Notes under the pieces: generated by a model | Seen by the model: the letters and a program-made list of their open reading frames with translations, nothing else | Databases searched by the model: none | What the model was told of the DNA's origin: nothing | Part shown: positions 10,336 through 20,210 of the stretch, in pieces | How the letters are laid out: the number at the start of each line of letters is the position of its first letter | Numbering within the stretch: the stretch's first letter is position 1 | Assembly: GCA_014084085.1 (NCBI GenBank) | Contig: NPFB01000163.1 | Coordinates: 45,846 to 109,845 of the forward strand | Source of the DNA: Hondaea fermentalgiana | Taxonomy: Eukaryota > Sar > Bigyra > Thraustochytrida > Thraustochytriidae | Length of the DNA: 64,000 bases | Direction: 5' to 3' | Made by a program: the position numbers and the translations under genes

Positions 10336-11239
10336 GGTGCTTTTCTTCTACCTCCTCACGTCGTTGCTTGCGTCACCGGCTGTGATCGCGACCGCGCCTG
10401 CCGCGAGACAGACGCTTGACTCTGCACCGCCTGCCCGCCCTCGTTGAGAGCGCCGACACCTGCAAAGGCGAGTTCCTGCTCTGCGCCGGAACGTCAGCGC
10501 GCGAGCTTGCAGAGCTCGCAAAGCAATGCGCTCTTCTGCCGTGCACAAGGACCCGGTCTTGCAAGGGCTTCACTTCCAAGTCCTTTCTTTGCTTCTTCGC
10601 TCGACAGCGACTCTGCTGGTACGTTGCGTGTGAATCGTCTGTAGTTGCTGCGTAGAGAGAGCCGTTGAACCCGTTTTTTCCCTTTTGCTGTACTACATTG
10701 TATGGGGCGCGGTGGTGTGGCACAGCTCAGCACGCCACGCCACGACACGACATGGGCATCGTTAAGCATGGGGCACGGGCACGGGCACGGGCACGGGCAC
10801 GGGCATGCCGTCACGGTGGCCTGGTGTAAAAAACACACGGCACGACTAATAATGCCTTCTACGACGGCAGGGTTTGGCTGGCGCGAACATTTTGTAGTCC
10901 ATCAATCTCTTGGGGGGGGAGGTCGGCAGGAGAGCAGTGATGTTGTCGCCATGAGGAGAAGGGCACTCAGTGACAGACAGTGGCGCAAGCAAGTTCAATT
11001 CCCAGCTCCTATTTTGATTACTGTTACTCTTGTTTCGCTTAGAAGCACGACGGTGTTGCAACGACACCAAGCGTGCTGGGCAAGTCAGCCAGCGAGTCAG
11101 TCAGCAAGGCGGGTGAGCCAGCCAGCCAGCAAGGAGGCAAGCAGCAGAGAAGTTGGAAGCCGCTTTGCTTCTTTCAGGCAAGCTGCAGGCCCTGGAAGTT
11201 GCTCATCGCCGTAACGATCGGAAGAAAAGAAAAGCCTCG
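10336..11239. other. Spacer with (GGGCAC)n hexamer tract
   Basis: A 904-bp region upstream of the kinase and downstream of the 473-aa gene, both on the minus strand. It holds GGGCAC units at 10771-10800 ending in GGGCAT, and a CAGC/CAGT/CAAG-rich stretch at about 11080-11150. The kinase promoter should lie near 10336-10700. No RNA gene or convincing small protein was seen. Confidence 0.5.
10771..10806. repeat. (GGGCAC)5 hexanucleotide repeat
   Basis: Five perfect GGGCAC units followed by GGGCAT. It lies between two minus-strand genes and is simple-sequence DNA. Confidence 0.95.
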
Positions 11240-12661
11240 TCAGACGTGTAGCTCCGGGTTCGCGATTTCTGCAATCGTGGAGCAGGCCGCAGCGGCAGGG
11301 TCGCCAGAGCCAGAGAGATGAGCGCCCCCAAGCCAGTATTCGTTGCCGGCGAATGAGTTTGAGTCCGCGGCATATTGAGCCACCAGCAGAAGTGAGGGAT
11401 CCTCGAGCCTGTCTGCCGGGTTTCCGCGCACAAAGCGGACGGCAATGTGGCGAGACTCCGCGTGTGCCTCATGCTCCTGAAGAGGCCACTCGCTGGTTCG
11501 AAAGTACGAAAATCGAAGCTCGGCAATGTTGGGGAGGGGCATGCGTTGCAGGACACGGGCATAGGCTTTTATAACGAGTGTCTGTTGGCACGAGTGGACG
11601 GACCACACGCCCAAACCGAGGCCGACAACAAAGCACGAGGCCCGTTTGCCCTCGTTTGCGGCGCGGTCGTTGGCTTCCAGCAGAAAGGTCTCTGCAACAA
11701 TCTCCATGCGAGCGATATAAGCCCTGCAGTCGAGAATAGCAGAATCACCTAGCTGAACAAAGTCCCTCGTGTCACCAGCCCCAGCAGAAGTTCGTGTGGC
11801 AGCGGCGGCAATGACGGCGGCGGCTTCCTCGAATGTAGGTAAATGCGGCATTCCATAGAGCTTCGCCCAGCGTGCAAAGGGCGAGAAGTCAGCATCGTCG
11901 GCCCCATAGCCGTTCGTTGTGGTAGTATCTGACTTGCGAAGGAGCATATGCTTTGCCTCCATGCGTCCCGGACGCTCGAAACGCGCCCCAGTCTGTGCCA
12001 GGTACACGCCCCTGCGCTGGAAGGAGCCTGCATTGCTTGGGATTCCGCAATTGTCCCGACTTCCGTTGTTGATGAAGGTGGTTGGGCTACTGATGGCGAG
12101 GAGAGCAGAGAGCGCCATCTCATCGTAGGAAATGTAGTCGCGAAGCCGGATTTGCGGGTCTTCGTGGTCCGTGCCAATGGCGTCGAAGAGATTCGCTCCA
12201 TATGAACCCTTTGAGCCATCTCGCAACACGAAAAGGTCTTGTGCATTCATAAAAACGAGCGGGCGCTTGCTTACAAGTCGGCGCAAGAAGGTGTCTAAAT
12301 CCATGCCCTTATAGACTTCCTTTTCCTGCTGCGATCCATGCATACGCTTATCTTGCAAGAAGCCCTCGCAAAGTTCTGCAACACGCGGCAGGCAAACAAT
12401 GCAGGTGTCTGTCACATCTTGGATCGCCTCGAGTTTTTCTCCTGGCTGCTTGCAGATGTTTGTCAATGCGTTGGATTCAATTGGGAATGGCAATCTGCCT
12501 CGCAGATTTTCGCAACGACCTGCGAGCTCAGTCCACGCCGCTTCCAAGCCGCTGTGATCTGAATGTAGAAGATCTTGGAGGTTCGCACGAAAGGGCCCGA
12601 GCGTCGTGCGCCGAAGCGTCGTCGCCATTGCTTCTTTACCTTTGTCCCTTGACCCCTCCAT
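11240..12661 (-). CDS. Uncharacterised 473-aa protein, possibly DUF4804-like
   Basis: Single-exon protein of 473 residues from the ATG at 12659-12661. An internal Met at residue 12 (codon at 12626-12628) is an alternative start. The sequence is globular with no signal peptide or membrane helix. Two conserved-looking blocks stand out. One is YDEMALSALLAISSPTTFIN followed by NGSRDNCG in the middle. The other is near the C-terminus, around GNEYWLGGAHLSGSGDPAAA followed by a STI..NP ending. These resemble, from memory, a domain of unknown function found in amoebozoan and Legionella proteins (DUF4804). I could not verify this and assign no activity. The ending rich in Gly, Asp and Asn is compatible with an enzyme active site, but that is speculation. 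Confidence 0.7.
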   Translation of the reverse strand: MEGSRDKGKEAMATTLRRTTLGPFRANLQDLLHSDHSGLEAAWTELAGRCENLRGRLPFPIESNALTNICKQPGEKLEAIQDVTDTCIVCLPRVAELCEGFLQDKRMHGSQQEKEVYKGMDLDTFLRRLVSKRPLVFMNAQDLFVLRDGSKGSYGANLFDAIGTDHEDPQIRLRDYISYDEMALSALLAISSPTTFINNGSRDNCGIPSNAGSFQRRGVYLAQTGARFERPGRMEAKHMLLRKSDTTTTNGYGADDADFSPFARWAKLYGMPHLPTFEEAAAVIAAAATRTSAGAGDTRDFVQLGDSAILDCRAYIARMEIVAETFLLEANDRAANEGKRASCFVVGLGLGVWSVHSCQQTLVIKAYARVLQRMPLPNIAELRFSYFRTSEWPLQEHEAHAESRHIAVRFVRGNPADRLEDPSLLLVAQYAADSNSFAGNEYWLGGAHLSGSGDPAAAACSTIAEIANPELHV

Positions 12662-13687
12662 GCAATTAATTAAAAGTAGTTCAGTCGACTGCTCAGGTCT
12701 TGTCTTGTTGTAGTCTTGTCACGCTAGCTCGAGTCGTCCGTCGATCAGCGCCTTGCAATTCCCCTGCGGGTCTCTGGCGATCGATTGTTCCCTGCCGCCG
12801 CTTCAGATCTCCCGTACGAGACGGTGGGTACCCCGCACGAGGCCTCGCCCAAACCCTCGCCCCCTCCTGCCTGCCCTGCCTGCCTGCCTCCGCCTGCCTT
12901 TGCCCCGCACTTCTTCCTCGAACCAAAACGGTGTGCGCCAAAACGCGTTGCGCAGCTCCAACCGCGAGCCCGAGAGCTTCTCTCCCTCCCTCCCCGGGTC
13001 CTCGCGCTCGCGCTCGCGCTCCCTCCCTCCCTCCCTCCGCCTCGCGCGGACTCGGGCGCGGCGCGCGCGGCAGGCAGGCAGGCAGGCCCGCAGACGGACA
13101 AGCCCGGGCCCGCAGACGGACAAGCCCGGGCCCGCGGCGGCGTCGCGCGCGGCCCGGGGGAGGGCGGCGTTCGGCGGCGAGGCGCAGGACACTACGGCCC
13201 GCGACGCGGACGCGCGGTACGAGGCGCGCTTTGGCGCCCGAGAGGCGACCGCTTTGGCGCCGCGTCGGCGGGGCCACNNNNNNNNNNNNNNNNNNNNNNN
13301 NNNNNNNNNNNNNNNNNNNNNNNNNNNNNNNNNNNNNNNNNNNNNNNNNNNNNNNNNNNNNNNNNNNNNNNNNNNNNCGGCAGACCCGGACTCGGGCCGG
13401 GTCGAGCCGCGCGAGCCGGAGCTGGAGCTGGAGCTGGAGCTGCAGCGCGACGACGACGAGCACAAGCCCGAGCGCGACGACGACAAGCACAAGCTCGAGC
13501 AGCGCGAGCCCGAGCGCGGCGAGCCCGAGCGCGACGAGCGCGAGCGGGCAGACCGGGCTTGCTTCGGGCTCGCGAAGCGGCGAGGGCGCGCTCCAGGCTG
13601 GGTTGCGGGCTTGCTGAAGGCCTCGAAGCGAGCCAGGCCCAGCGGAAGAAGGGCGTGGGGTACGAGGTGCTGCGCGAGGTCGCGGAG
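12662..13687. other. Divergent GC-rich intergenic region containing an assembly gap
   Basis: This region lies between the starts of the 473-aa gene (-) and the P-loop ATPase gene (+). It includes CCCT and CAGG tetramer tracts, a 22-bp tandem duplication (CCCGCAGACGGACAAGCCCGGG at about 13087-13130) and a 100-N gap. After the gap, Glu/Arg/Ala-rich GAGCTG/GCGCGA hexamer sequence continues to about 13560. Open frames here are compositional artefacts, although the ATPase frame stays open upstream of the chosen ATG. Confidence 0.5.
13278..13377. other. Assembly gap (100 N)
   Basis: Exactly 100 N, which usually means a gap of unknown size. It lies in extremely GC-rich repeat DNA, so the true length and repeat number are unknown. 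Confidence 0.99.
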
Positions 13688-15481
13688 ATGTTCTGGGCGC
13701 CCATGATCGCGCTCGGGAGCGCCCTGGGCCCCGGCGAAAGCGTGGCTGCGCTCGAAGCGGCGGTCGCGTCGCATCCTGCAGCGACGAGTCCTGGCGCGAC
13801 TCCGGTCGCGACCGGGGTCGACGCGCGCGAGCACCCGAGCAGTATCCCGCACGGCGGGGGCGCGGATGACGGCGGCGACGATGACTCCAAGCCTCGAGGC
13901 AGCGAAGCGGCCTTTCACGCGGCATTCAACGTCGTCAGGAAAACCTTCGTCGCATCGCTGGGCGTCGGCACGGTCGCAACAGCGCTTTATCTGGCCCGGA
14001 GATCGCGATTCGCGCAGATGCGAGCGATGAAGTACAAGATGAAGAAGAACTGGAAGAGCCGGCAAATGACGGCGCTCGACCACGCTTCAGCAGTGATCTT
14101 CGGAGGCACACGTCGCTCTGTCGGTGAAAGCAAGCTCGAGGTCAAGGTGGACAGACACAAGGAACTCAAGGTGCTCCGGCATCATTTCATGGAAACCTAT
14201 CCAAAGCTAACCTTTGTGACAGGTCCCGAGGCCGCTGGCAAGAGCTCCATCACCGAGAAGGCCCTCGGGGACATTGAGTATGTGCTCAAGGTCGACCTCC
14301 ACAAGGACCAGGTCAGCTCCGGGTCCCTTGGAGCCAGCGAGCTGCTCGACCATCTGTGCCGGCGCGCCGGATTCTATTTCCCAACAACCGTTCTCGCTGA
14401 TCTTGGCATCATCCAGCCAAGCTCCAGCGGTTCCTCGCCAACGAAAGCAGCCGCCTTTCGACGCGAGCAAGAGCTCGCACTGCGCTATCTCGAGTACACG
14501 TGCGAGGAAATTGTCAGCGAAACAGGCCAGTACCCGTGCATTTTCATCGATGAACTTCATTCGCTCAAGGACGCGGCGCTCACTTCAAGCGACTTTACGC
14601 GATTTTTGCAGTGGTGCATGCACATCACGGATTCTGGTCTTGCGCACGTCGTATTTGTGGGACGGGACACATCTTTGACATTGCTTGACCAAGAGCACCA
14701 CGACCTTCGCGAGCGACGCATTCACTTTCCCGTTGACTTTCCTATTGTCACACCAGAACTTGTCAAGGTGGCGTTGCGACACGCCGACAAAGGACGACTC
14801 TTTGACGGTGCTGACGAGGCCAAGCTGTTGTGCGAAACATTCGGCGGTCAGTTGCGCGACATGGAGAAGGCGCTCGACTCCGCGGACACGGGGCTATCTG
14901 TATCTGCTGCAGCGAGTCGCATGGTCACAGAAACATCTCACTTCATTGAGCAGACGATTTTGGGCCCTATCCTGCAAGAAGTAGCAGACGCAGACAAGCA
15001 AGAAGACTTGGAGGCGAGTTATCGCCGCTACTTGCGTTGCTGGAATATGCTGGTTCTTTTCAGTGAGGCTGAAAATGGGGTCGCGCTTCAGCATGACCGC
15101 CTCATTTACGAGGTTTTTGGAGAGCATGGGCATGAGGTGGAAATTTACGTTGACAAAGGTCTTCTTCGCTACGGATGGCCGCCTCTGGGCACGGACAAGA
15201 CCTTTGAGGTTATTCTCTTTCCGGTATCGCAACGCTTTCACTGCGCTTTCCGTCAACTTGTCAACAAGCCAGGCCTAAACAAGGTAGCGATGGATATTAA
15301 GCGGCACCTCGCCAAACTTGAGCTCAAGGGGACACAAGATACATTAAGCGAGCGTGTTCAACTAGTCAACTCAATGAAGGACTTTCTTCCTGAAGATGAA
15401 GTAAAGCCTGAGATGGAAAGCGTCTGGAAAAAGCTCAAGGAGAACTGGGAAGACTATGATACGCTCTCTGACACAAAGTAA
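13688..15481 (+). CDS. P-loop ATPase with N-terminal membrane segment (AAA+/STAND-like)
   Basis: From the ATG at 13688 the protein has 597 residues. The frame remains open upstream (KKGVGYEVLREVAE just before the ATG looks protein-like), so the true start may be further 5'. Around residues 75-105 there is a probable membrane span near FVASLGVGTVATALYLARR followed by a basic stretch, suggesting an organelle or ER anchor. A Walker A motif GPEAAGKSS lies near residue 180 and a Walker B motif IFIDEL near 285. VFVGRD and the downstream helical lid support an AAA+/archaeal-ATPase-like or Yme2/RNA12-like NTPase. The C-terminal part is alpha-helical and ends in a Lys/Glu-rich tail. I recognise the NTPase fold but not the specific family. 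Confidence 0.8.
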   Translation: MFWAPMIALGSALGPGESVAALEAAVASHPAATSPGATPVATGVDAREHPSSIPHGGGADDGGDDDSKPRGSEAAFHAAFNVVRKTFVASLGVGTVATALYLARRSRFAQMRAMKYKMKKNWKSRQMTALDHASAVIFGGTRRSVGESKLEVKVDRHKELKVLRHHFMETYPKLTFVTGPEAAGKSSITEKALGDIEYVLKVDLHKDQVSSGSLGASELLDHLCRRAGFYFPTTVLADLGIIQPSSSGSSPTKAAAFRREQELALRYLEYTCEEIVSETGQYPCIFIDELHSLKDAALTSSDFTRFLQWCMHITDSGLAHVVFVGRDTSLTLLDQEHHDLRERRIHFPVDFPIVTPELVKVALRHADKGRLFDGADEAKLLCETFGGQLRDMEKALDSADTGLSVSAAASRMVTETSHFIEQTILGPILQEVADADKQEDLEASYRRYLRCWNMLVLFSEAENGVALQHDRLIYEVFGEHGHEVEIYVDKGLLRYGWPPLGTDKTFEVILFPVSQRFHCAFRQLVNKPGLNKVAMDIKRHLAKLELKGTQDTLSERVQLVNSMKDFLPEDEVKPEMESVWKKLKENWEDYDTLSDTK

Positions 15482-16890
15482 AAAACAAGTACTCCGCGGC
15501 GCCGCGCCGAGCAAATTCCAGGGCGACCTGAGGAACCCTCTGCAATGGGGTGGTCTCGCTGGCCAGAGTGCTTAAGCAGGCGACGCCTTTTACTGGCGTC
15601 ATGGCAAGTACGTCCTTTCGACCGCGCGGTAGACCGATGGTAGATTTCTATACCCAAGCTCGTTTAGCACGCTAGGTCTTCTCAGCACGCTAGGCCGACT
15701 TGGCACGTCCATTTTGCCCGATTCGCCAAAAGAACGGAAGAGTTCACAGTCAACCCTTCAAAAAGCGTAGAATCGGGACGCGTACGGAGAAATAAGGCAA
15801 GCTTTGACCTGTCTTCTCAACGGGAATCGAGAGACAAAGGGTCGATCACTACTCGTCATGCTACAAAACAACTATCAGAGAGCGACCTGCATGCCACGCC
15901 ATCCACCAGCAACGCGTCACACTTGCTAGCTAGCTTGCGTGGAAAAGCTGTGACAGTTCAGTATGATGTATGTAGGAAGGTAGGAGGAGAGGAGGCTTTG
16001 AAGGAATATTCTTTGAGGAGCCAACGGATGGGGACGCTTCGGCTGCGCGCAGTAACGCTGGCTGACTTTTTCACTGGCAAGTCCACTTTGTACAACACCT
16101 TGCACGCATCCAGGCTCATCGCTAGCTCCTGATAGCACAAATGTTAAAAGTAGAGTTGTTGAAGTAAGCGTAGGCTGAGTCAGGTTTGTCGCAGCCTCTC
16201 TCAACTGGAGTGCAGGAGTCTGGTCAGGCATCCTTGCCTGACTTTGCCTTCACTGATCACTCAGAATACCGACCTCTGAGGCGCGGGGGTAAGCCATGCC
16301 CCCCCTACAATCAATCCGTTTGAAGGAGGCCTGCACTGGCAGCTCCCTTTCTCTCTCACTGTCAATCAACCAATCAATGACAGGCTGGACGCAGTCCTGG
16401 ACTCGCTGCAAGCATCATCTCCCCTTGCATGCCTTCTCAAAAAGACTTGCAAATTCGTGTCGGTGTGGGGTCTGGTGAACGGAACTCGAAACGCTCGCGG
16501 GCATCCGTAAACTAAGCAGGCTACGCGAGCGAGTCCAAGTCGAGTCCAAGCTTCCAAGCTTCCAAGCTTTGCGCCCTCGTCTTCCCTGAATGAATGAACG
16601 AACGAGTTGAATGAATGCAGGAATAAATGAACAAGTGAATGGATGAAGAACAAGAAATGATGGATGCACGCACGAAGGCGATTTTTCGTTCGACTGCGGG
16701 TTTTTACAATAAGAAATGGCCGTGCAGGCCCTCGTACTCGCTTGGCGCGCGAGCAACACCCGACGGGGGGGCAGGACAACTATTGCCAGCCAAGCAAAAC
16801 CCGAATTCGCTCTCTCGCGGCCCCCGTATTTTCCGTACGTGGCCCAGCTCTTCAACCTCGAGCAAGGCCGCGCTCGTACTCTGTTGCTTT

Positions 16891-16922
<32 letters not shown>

Positions 16923-18159
16923 TCCCCTCCCTTTATACGTCTTTTCTCTCGATTCCGCGCTCGAGCACTCGAGCACTCGAATAAGCGAGCGAGCGGACGG
17001 GCATTAGGCCATCTGGACGGCGCGAAGAAGCATTCCTCGAAAAGGCTCGCGGAGCTCGCGCGTGGGTCCGCTCGAGCGGACCAGGGCGGCGAGCGCAGGA
17101 AGGAAAGAAGGAAGCAAGAAGACGGCAAAGCGAGCAAAGCGAGCAACGCCCAGCTAATAGCTCAGTCCAGTCGAGCCAGAGTCAGGAAAAAGCCACGCCG
17201 AGCCAAACGACGGGCGCCGGTACGCGTCGCAGCGAGCGAAACGAGGCGCAAAGGAGCGCAACGGCCCGAAGCGCAACGCGATTCGACCGAATTGCCTGCA
17301 GCGAGCGAGGCGTCTTTCGTGTCTTTCGCGCGCCTGTCTTTCACCCCGCCATAGAGCCGTTGCGCGAGCGGGACTGGACTGGACTCGCCTCGAACTCGAA
17401 GTCGGCGTCGAGCTCGAAAAGTTGAACGCGGACGCGGACTCGGGCTCGGACTCGGACCCGGACTCGGGCCCGGACTCGCACTTGGACTCGCTCGCAGACG
17501 AGGACGGCGTGGCCGTGGACAAGAAGTGGAGAGAGGGCGCAGAGAGGTCAAGAGGCTGGTGCGGAAGGTGAGTTATAATTTCAATAAGGAAACCCCGGGG
17601 CAGAGGAAGGAAGGGCGGAAACGGTAGGAGGAAGCAGGCAGGCTGGCAGGGAAGGCAAGGCAAGCGTGGCGGAAGCAAAAAGCGAGTAGTGGGTGCTGGT
17701 CCGAGCAAGCAAGCAAGCAAGCAAGCGGGTCGAAGAGCAGAGCAAAGCAGAGCAGGCCACTGCACACGAAAACCTGCTTGCTTGGCCTTTTTTCCGAAGG
17801 CTTGCTTGTTCTTGCAAGCTTGGCTGCTTGGCTGAGAGGCGCTCGGAGTGCGACAAAGACGCAACAGCCAACCGCTACCCCGCGAGGCCACGCAGCGAAG
17901 CGAAGCGACGCGAGAGCGAGCCGCGGAGCACGAGCGTGCTCGCGGCAGGCGCGAAGCGAAGGTCTGCACCTGCTGCCTGCCTTGCAAAGGCGAGAGCGCG
18001 CAACGTGCAAACGGGCAAACGCGCGAGCCGCGCGAGCCGCGCGAGAGCGCCAGCGGGAGAGGCTGGGGAAGGGAGCGCAAGAGAGACAGGTCTCTTGCGC
18101 CTTGGCCAACGAGAGAGACGTGCAGGCGGAAATCGACGCCAAAGGACAAAGAACTGACA
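15482..18159. other. 2.7-kb spacer, repeat-rich, no supportable gene
   Basis: This is the 3' flank of the ATPase gene and the 5' flank of the divergent kinase. It contains a tRNA-like hairpin at 15552-15635 that fails as a tRNA, and a 29-base C homopolymer at 16893-16921. It also has AAGCTTCC steps at 16545-16569, AATG steps at 16588-16640, GGACTC hexamers at 17405-17495 and AAGC tetramers at about 17705-17727. The kinase frame stays open upstream of its ATG, but that stretch is Arg/Glu/Ala low-complexity sequence. Confidence 0.5.
16893..16921. repeat. 29-base C homopolymer
   Basis: An uninterrupted run of 29 cytosines on the + strand, followed by CCCTCC-type pyrimidine sequence. Runs of this length are unstable and error-prone in sequencing, so the length is approximate. 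Confidence 0.9.
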
Positions 18160-19833
18160 ATGCAAGGAACAGGCGAGTGCACCTACGACGAGCTGCCGCG
18201 TCGCGCGGCTGCCTCAAGTGCGGCACGCAGACAGACCAAAGCTGGAGGACGAGACATGAAGGTACACAGCGGTACACGCATGTCGCCGCTGCCGACCGGG
18301 GAAACAGAGTTCTCAACGCACATCTTAAAATCCGATCTCCGCGAACGTCGATCGCAACGCCTGCAAGAAGAATGCAAATCCAATCTCGAGGCCGATAGTG
18401 TTTCTTCTTCTACTTCTTCATCGTGCTCTTCTGCGTTATCGAAAGAGCTTGCCAGCAAACTTTCCATCCACGCACCATTGGCAGTTCCACACAAGCTTGT
18501 CTCTGTAGAGGTCACCGCATTTTTGGCAGAAGGCAGTAGCGGACGCGTTGCACTGGCGCGATGGGCTGACGCAGAAAATGATGACAGCGACGAGGATTGT
18601 GACGACGACGACAACAATCATCACAAGCACAATGCCGATTTCGTCACCGAAGCTGCAAGCCCAGAGCAGGACGATGACGACGAAGATGAAGCAGAGCATT
18701 GCACGGACGAGACTGGGGTGCGCTTCAATGCCAAAGACGCTCTCAAAGCAATTGAACGAGGCGCGATCGGGACGAGCAGCTCTGGTAAAGCGCCTACAAA
18801 ATCCGGCGAAGTCAAAGCCCCTGTGCACAAGAACGCCGTGATGACTTCATCAGAGTCATCAGTGTCCAAAGGAACAATTACTCTAGAGGAAGCTCTGGCC
18901 AGGGATGACGCTAAATACGCCGAGTCGGTCGCGAGCAATTCTAAAGTGGAGCAGCTGCTCGGCCCGTGTGAGGGCCAAGGGGGGTTGAAAGTCCTACGCC
19001 CGAGCACGATCGACAAGACCAAGCCCTTCGCGCTCAAAATCATTGATCTCAAAAGCGAGGGACTTCTCAGCACAGCTCCCCAGATTCAAGTTGAGATGGA
19101 GATCATGCACAAACTCAGCCTCGCGGAGCGCAAAGTACCGTTCGTCGTGGACTTTCTTTTTGCCAAGACCATCGACACCCGATCATACATTGGTATGGGC
19201 GTCTGTTCAGGCGGGGATCTCTTTACTCTGCTGAGCTATGAAACGCTCAAACCTGCAGAGGTTCTTTTCTACGCTGTCGAGATGGCCCTCGGCATTCAAT
19301 TTTTGCACGACAACTTCATTATCCACGGTGATCTCAAGCCCGAGAACGTGGCACTCGACTCAAATGGCCACGTTCGCCTCATTGACTTTGGTCTCTCTGT
19401 ACATCTTGACCCGCACAAGGATTTTAATCGCGCCAACGGCCGTTGCGAGGTGCTCACGCAGTCAGGAACGCTGCCTTACTGCGCACCAGAGATCATGAAT
19501 CGTAAGCCTCACGGCGTGGAGACGGATTGGTGGAGCTACGCGGTCATCCTCTTTGAAATGCTCTTTGGCTGCCTGCCATGGTACTCAGAGGATGACCAGG
19601 AAACATGCAGTCTCATTTGTGGAGCGCCCCTTGATCTCCCGACCGATGGAATTGTGGAGCCTCGTAGCTTTGACTTGCTTGAGCGCCTGCTCGTCAAGCG
19701 TCGCGAGGACCGCCTGGGATTTGCGAATGGCTTGGCTGACATCAAGCGTCATCGCTTCTTTAAGCGCGTCGATTGGTCCAAAGCAGTGCAAGAAAAGTAC
19801 CGCGCTCCGTTCATTTTGGACAATACTCCGTAA
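18160..19833 (+). CDS. Divergent AGC-like protein kinase with HGD motif and large acidic insertion
   Basis: Starting at the ATG at 18160 the protein has 557 residues. The longer open frame upstream is low-complexity. Residues 1-110 are Ser/Arg-rich. The Gly-loop equivalent is AEGSSGRVALA (123-133). The usual short turn to the VAIK lysine is replaced by an Asp/Glu-rich insertion of about 150 residues (about 137-285). Lys293 in FALKII is the VAIK lysine and Glu312 or Glu314 the likely helix-C glutamate. The catalytic loop reads IIHGDLKPEN (387-396), so the HRD arginine is Gly390 while the catalytic Asp391 and Asn396 remain. DFG (409-411), GTLPYCAPE (436-444) and DWW (456-458) complete the lobe. 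The LLVKRREDRLG ending before RHRFFKRVDW is AGC/S6K-like. With K, D and DFG intact it is probably active, but without HRD-arginine-dependent activation-loop control. It is convergent with the USP22-like gene. Confidence 0.88.
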   Translation: MQGTGECTYDELPRRAAASSAARRQTKAGGRDMKVHSGTRMSPLPTGETEFSTHILKSDLRERRSQRLQEECKSNLEADSVSSSTSSSCSSALSKELASKLSIHAPLAVPHKLVSVEVTAFLAEGSSGRVALARWADAENDDSDEDCDDDDNNHHKHNADFVTEAASPEQDDDDEDEAEHCTDETGVRFNAKDALKAIERGAIGTSSSGKAPTKSGEVKAPVHKNAVMTSSESSVSKGTITLEEALARDDAKYAESVASNSKVEQLLGPCEGQGGLKVLRPSTIDKTKPFALKIIDLKSEGLLSTAPQIQVEMEIMHKLSLAERKVPFVVDFLFAKTIDTRSYIGMGVCSGGDLFTLLSYETLKPAEVLFYAVEMALGIQFLHDNFIIHGDLKPENVALDSNGHVRLIDFGLSVHLDPHKDFNRANGRCEVLTQSGTLPYCAPEIMNRKPHGVETDWWSYAVILFEMLFGCLPWYSEDDQETCSLICGAPLDLPTDGIVEPRSFDLLERLLVKRREDRLGFANGLADIKRHRFFKRVDWSKAVQEKYRAPFILDNTP

Positions 19834-20210
19834 AATAGAGGCCGCTGACGCGAAGCGAAGCTTGTTTTGGTTGGTGTGCAGGCAGAAACCATGCCTTCAA
19901 AGACCACAAAGACCACAGTCCAAGTTACCTTTTGCGTTGGCATGACCATCCATCTCTCAGCACTCTTTCGATTTTGATTAACATGCGCTATGTTTAGCAA
20001 CAACATACACACGTTGCCTTGGCGATCACAGAGCTACGTAAAATATACTTTTGACATTGCTTATTTCGCATCATCCTTGTCTGTCGTGTTTTACTATCCA
20101 TTCTCCTTCAAGGGTACAATCAGATCAGTACCCTTGGTGGTCGCGATAACGACGAGGAGCAAGAGTGAACTGATGGTCTTGCCTGGGAAAGAAAAGAATA
20201 AAATGGCCTT
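19834..20210. other. Convergent 3' spacer
   Basis: A 377-bp AT-richer spacer between the 3' ends of the kinase (+) and the USP22-like gene (-). It presumably holds both polyadenylation regions. I see nothing else in it. Confidence 0.55.

Noticed and set aside
12693..13925. Long Arg/Ala-rich frames crossing the N gap
   Set aside because: They read through unknown bases and low-complexity DNA. Several start at non-ATG codons.
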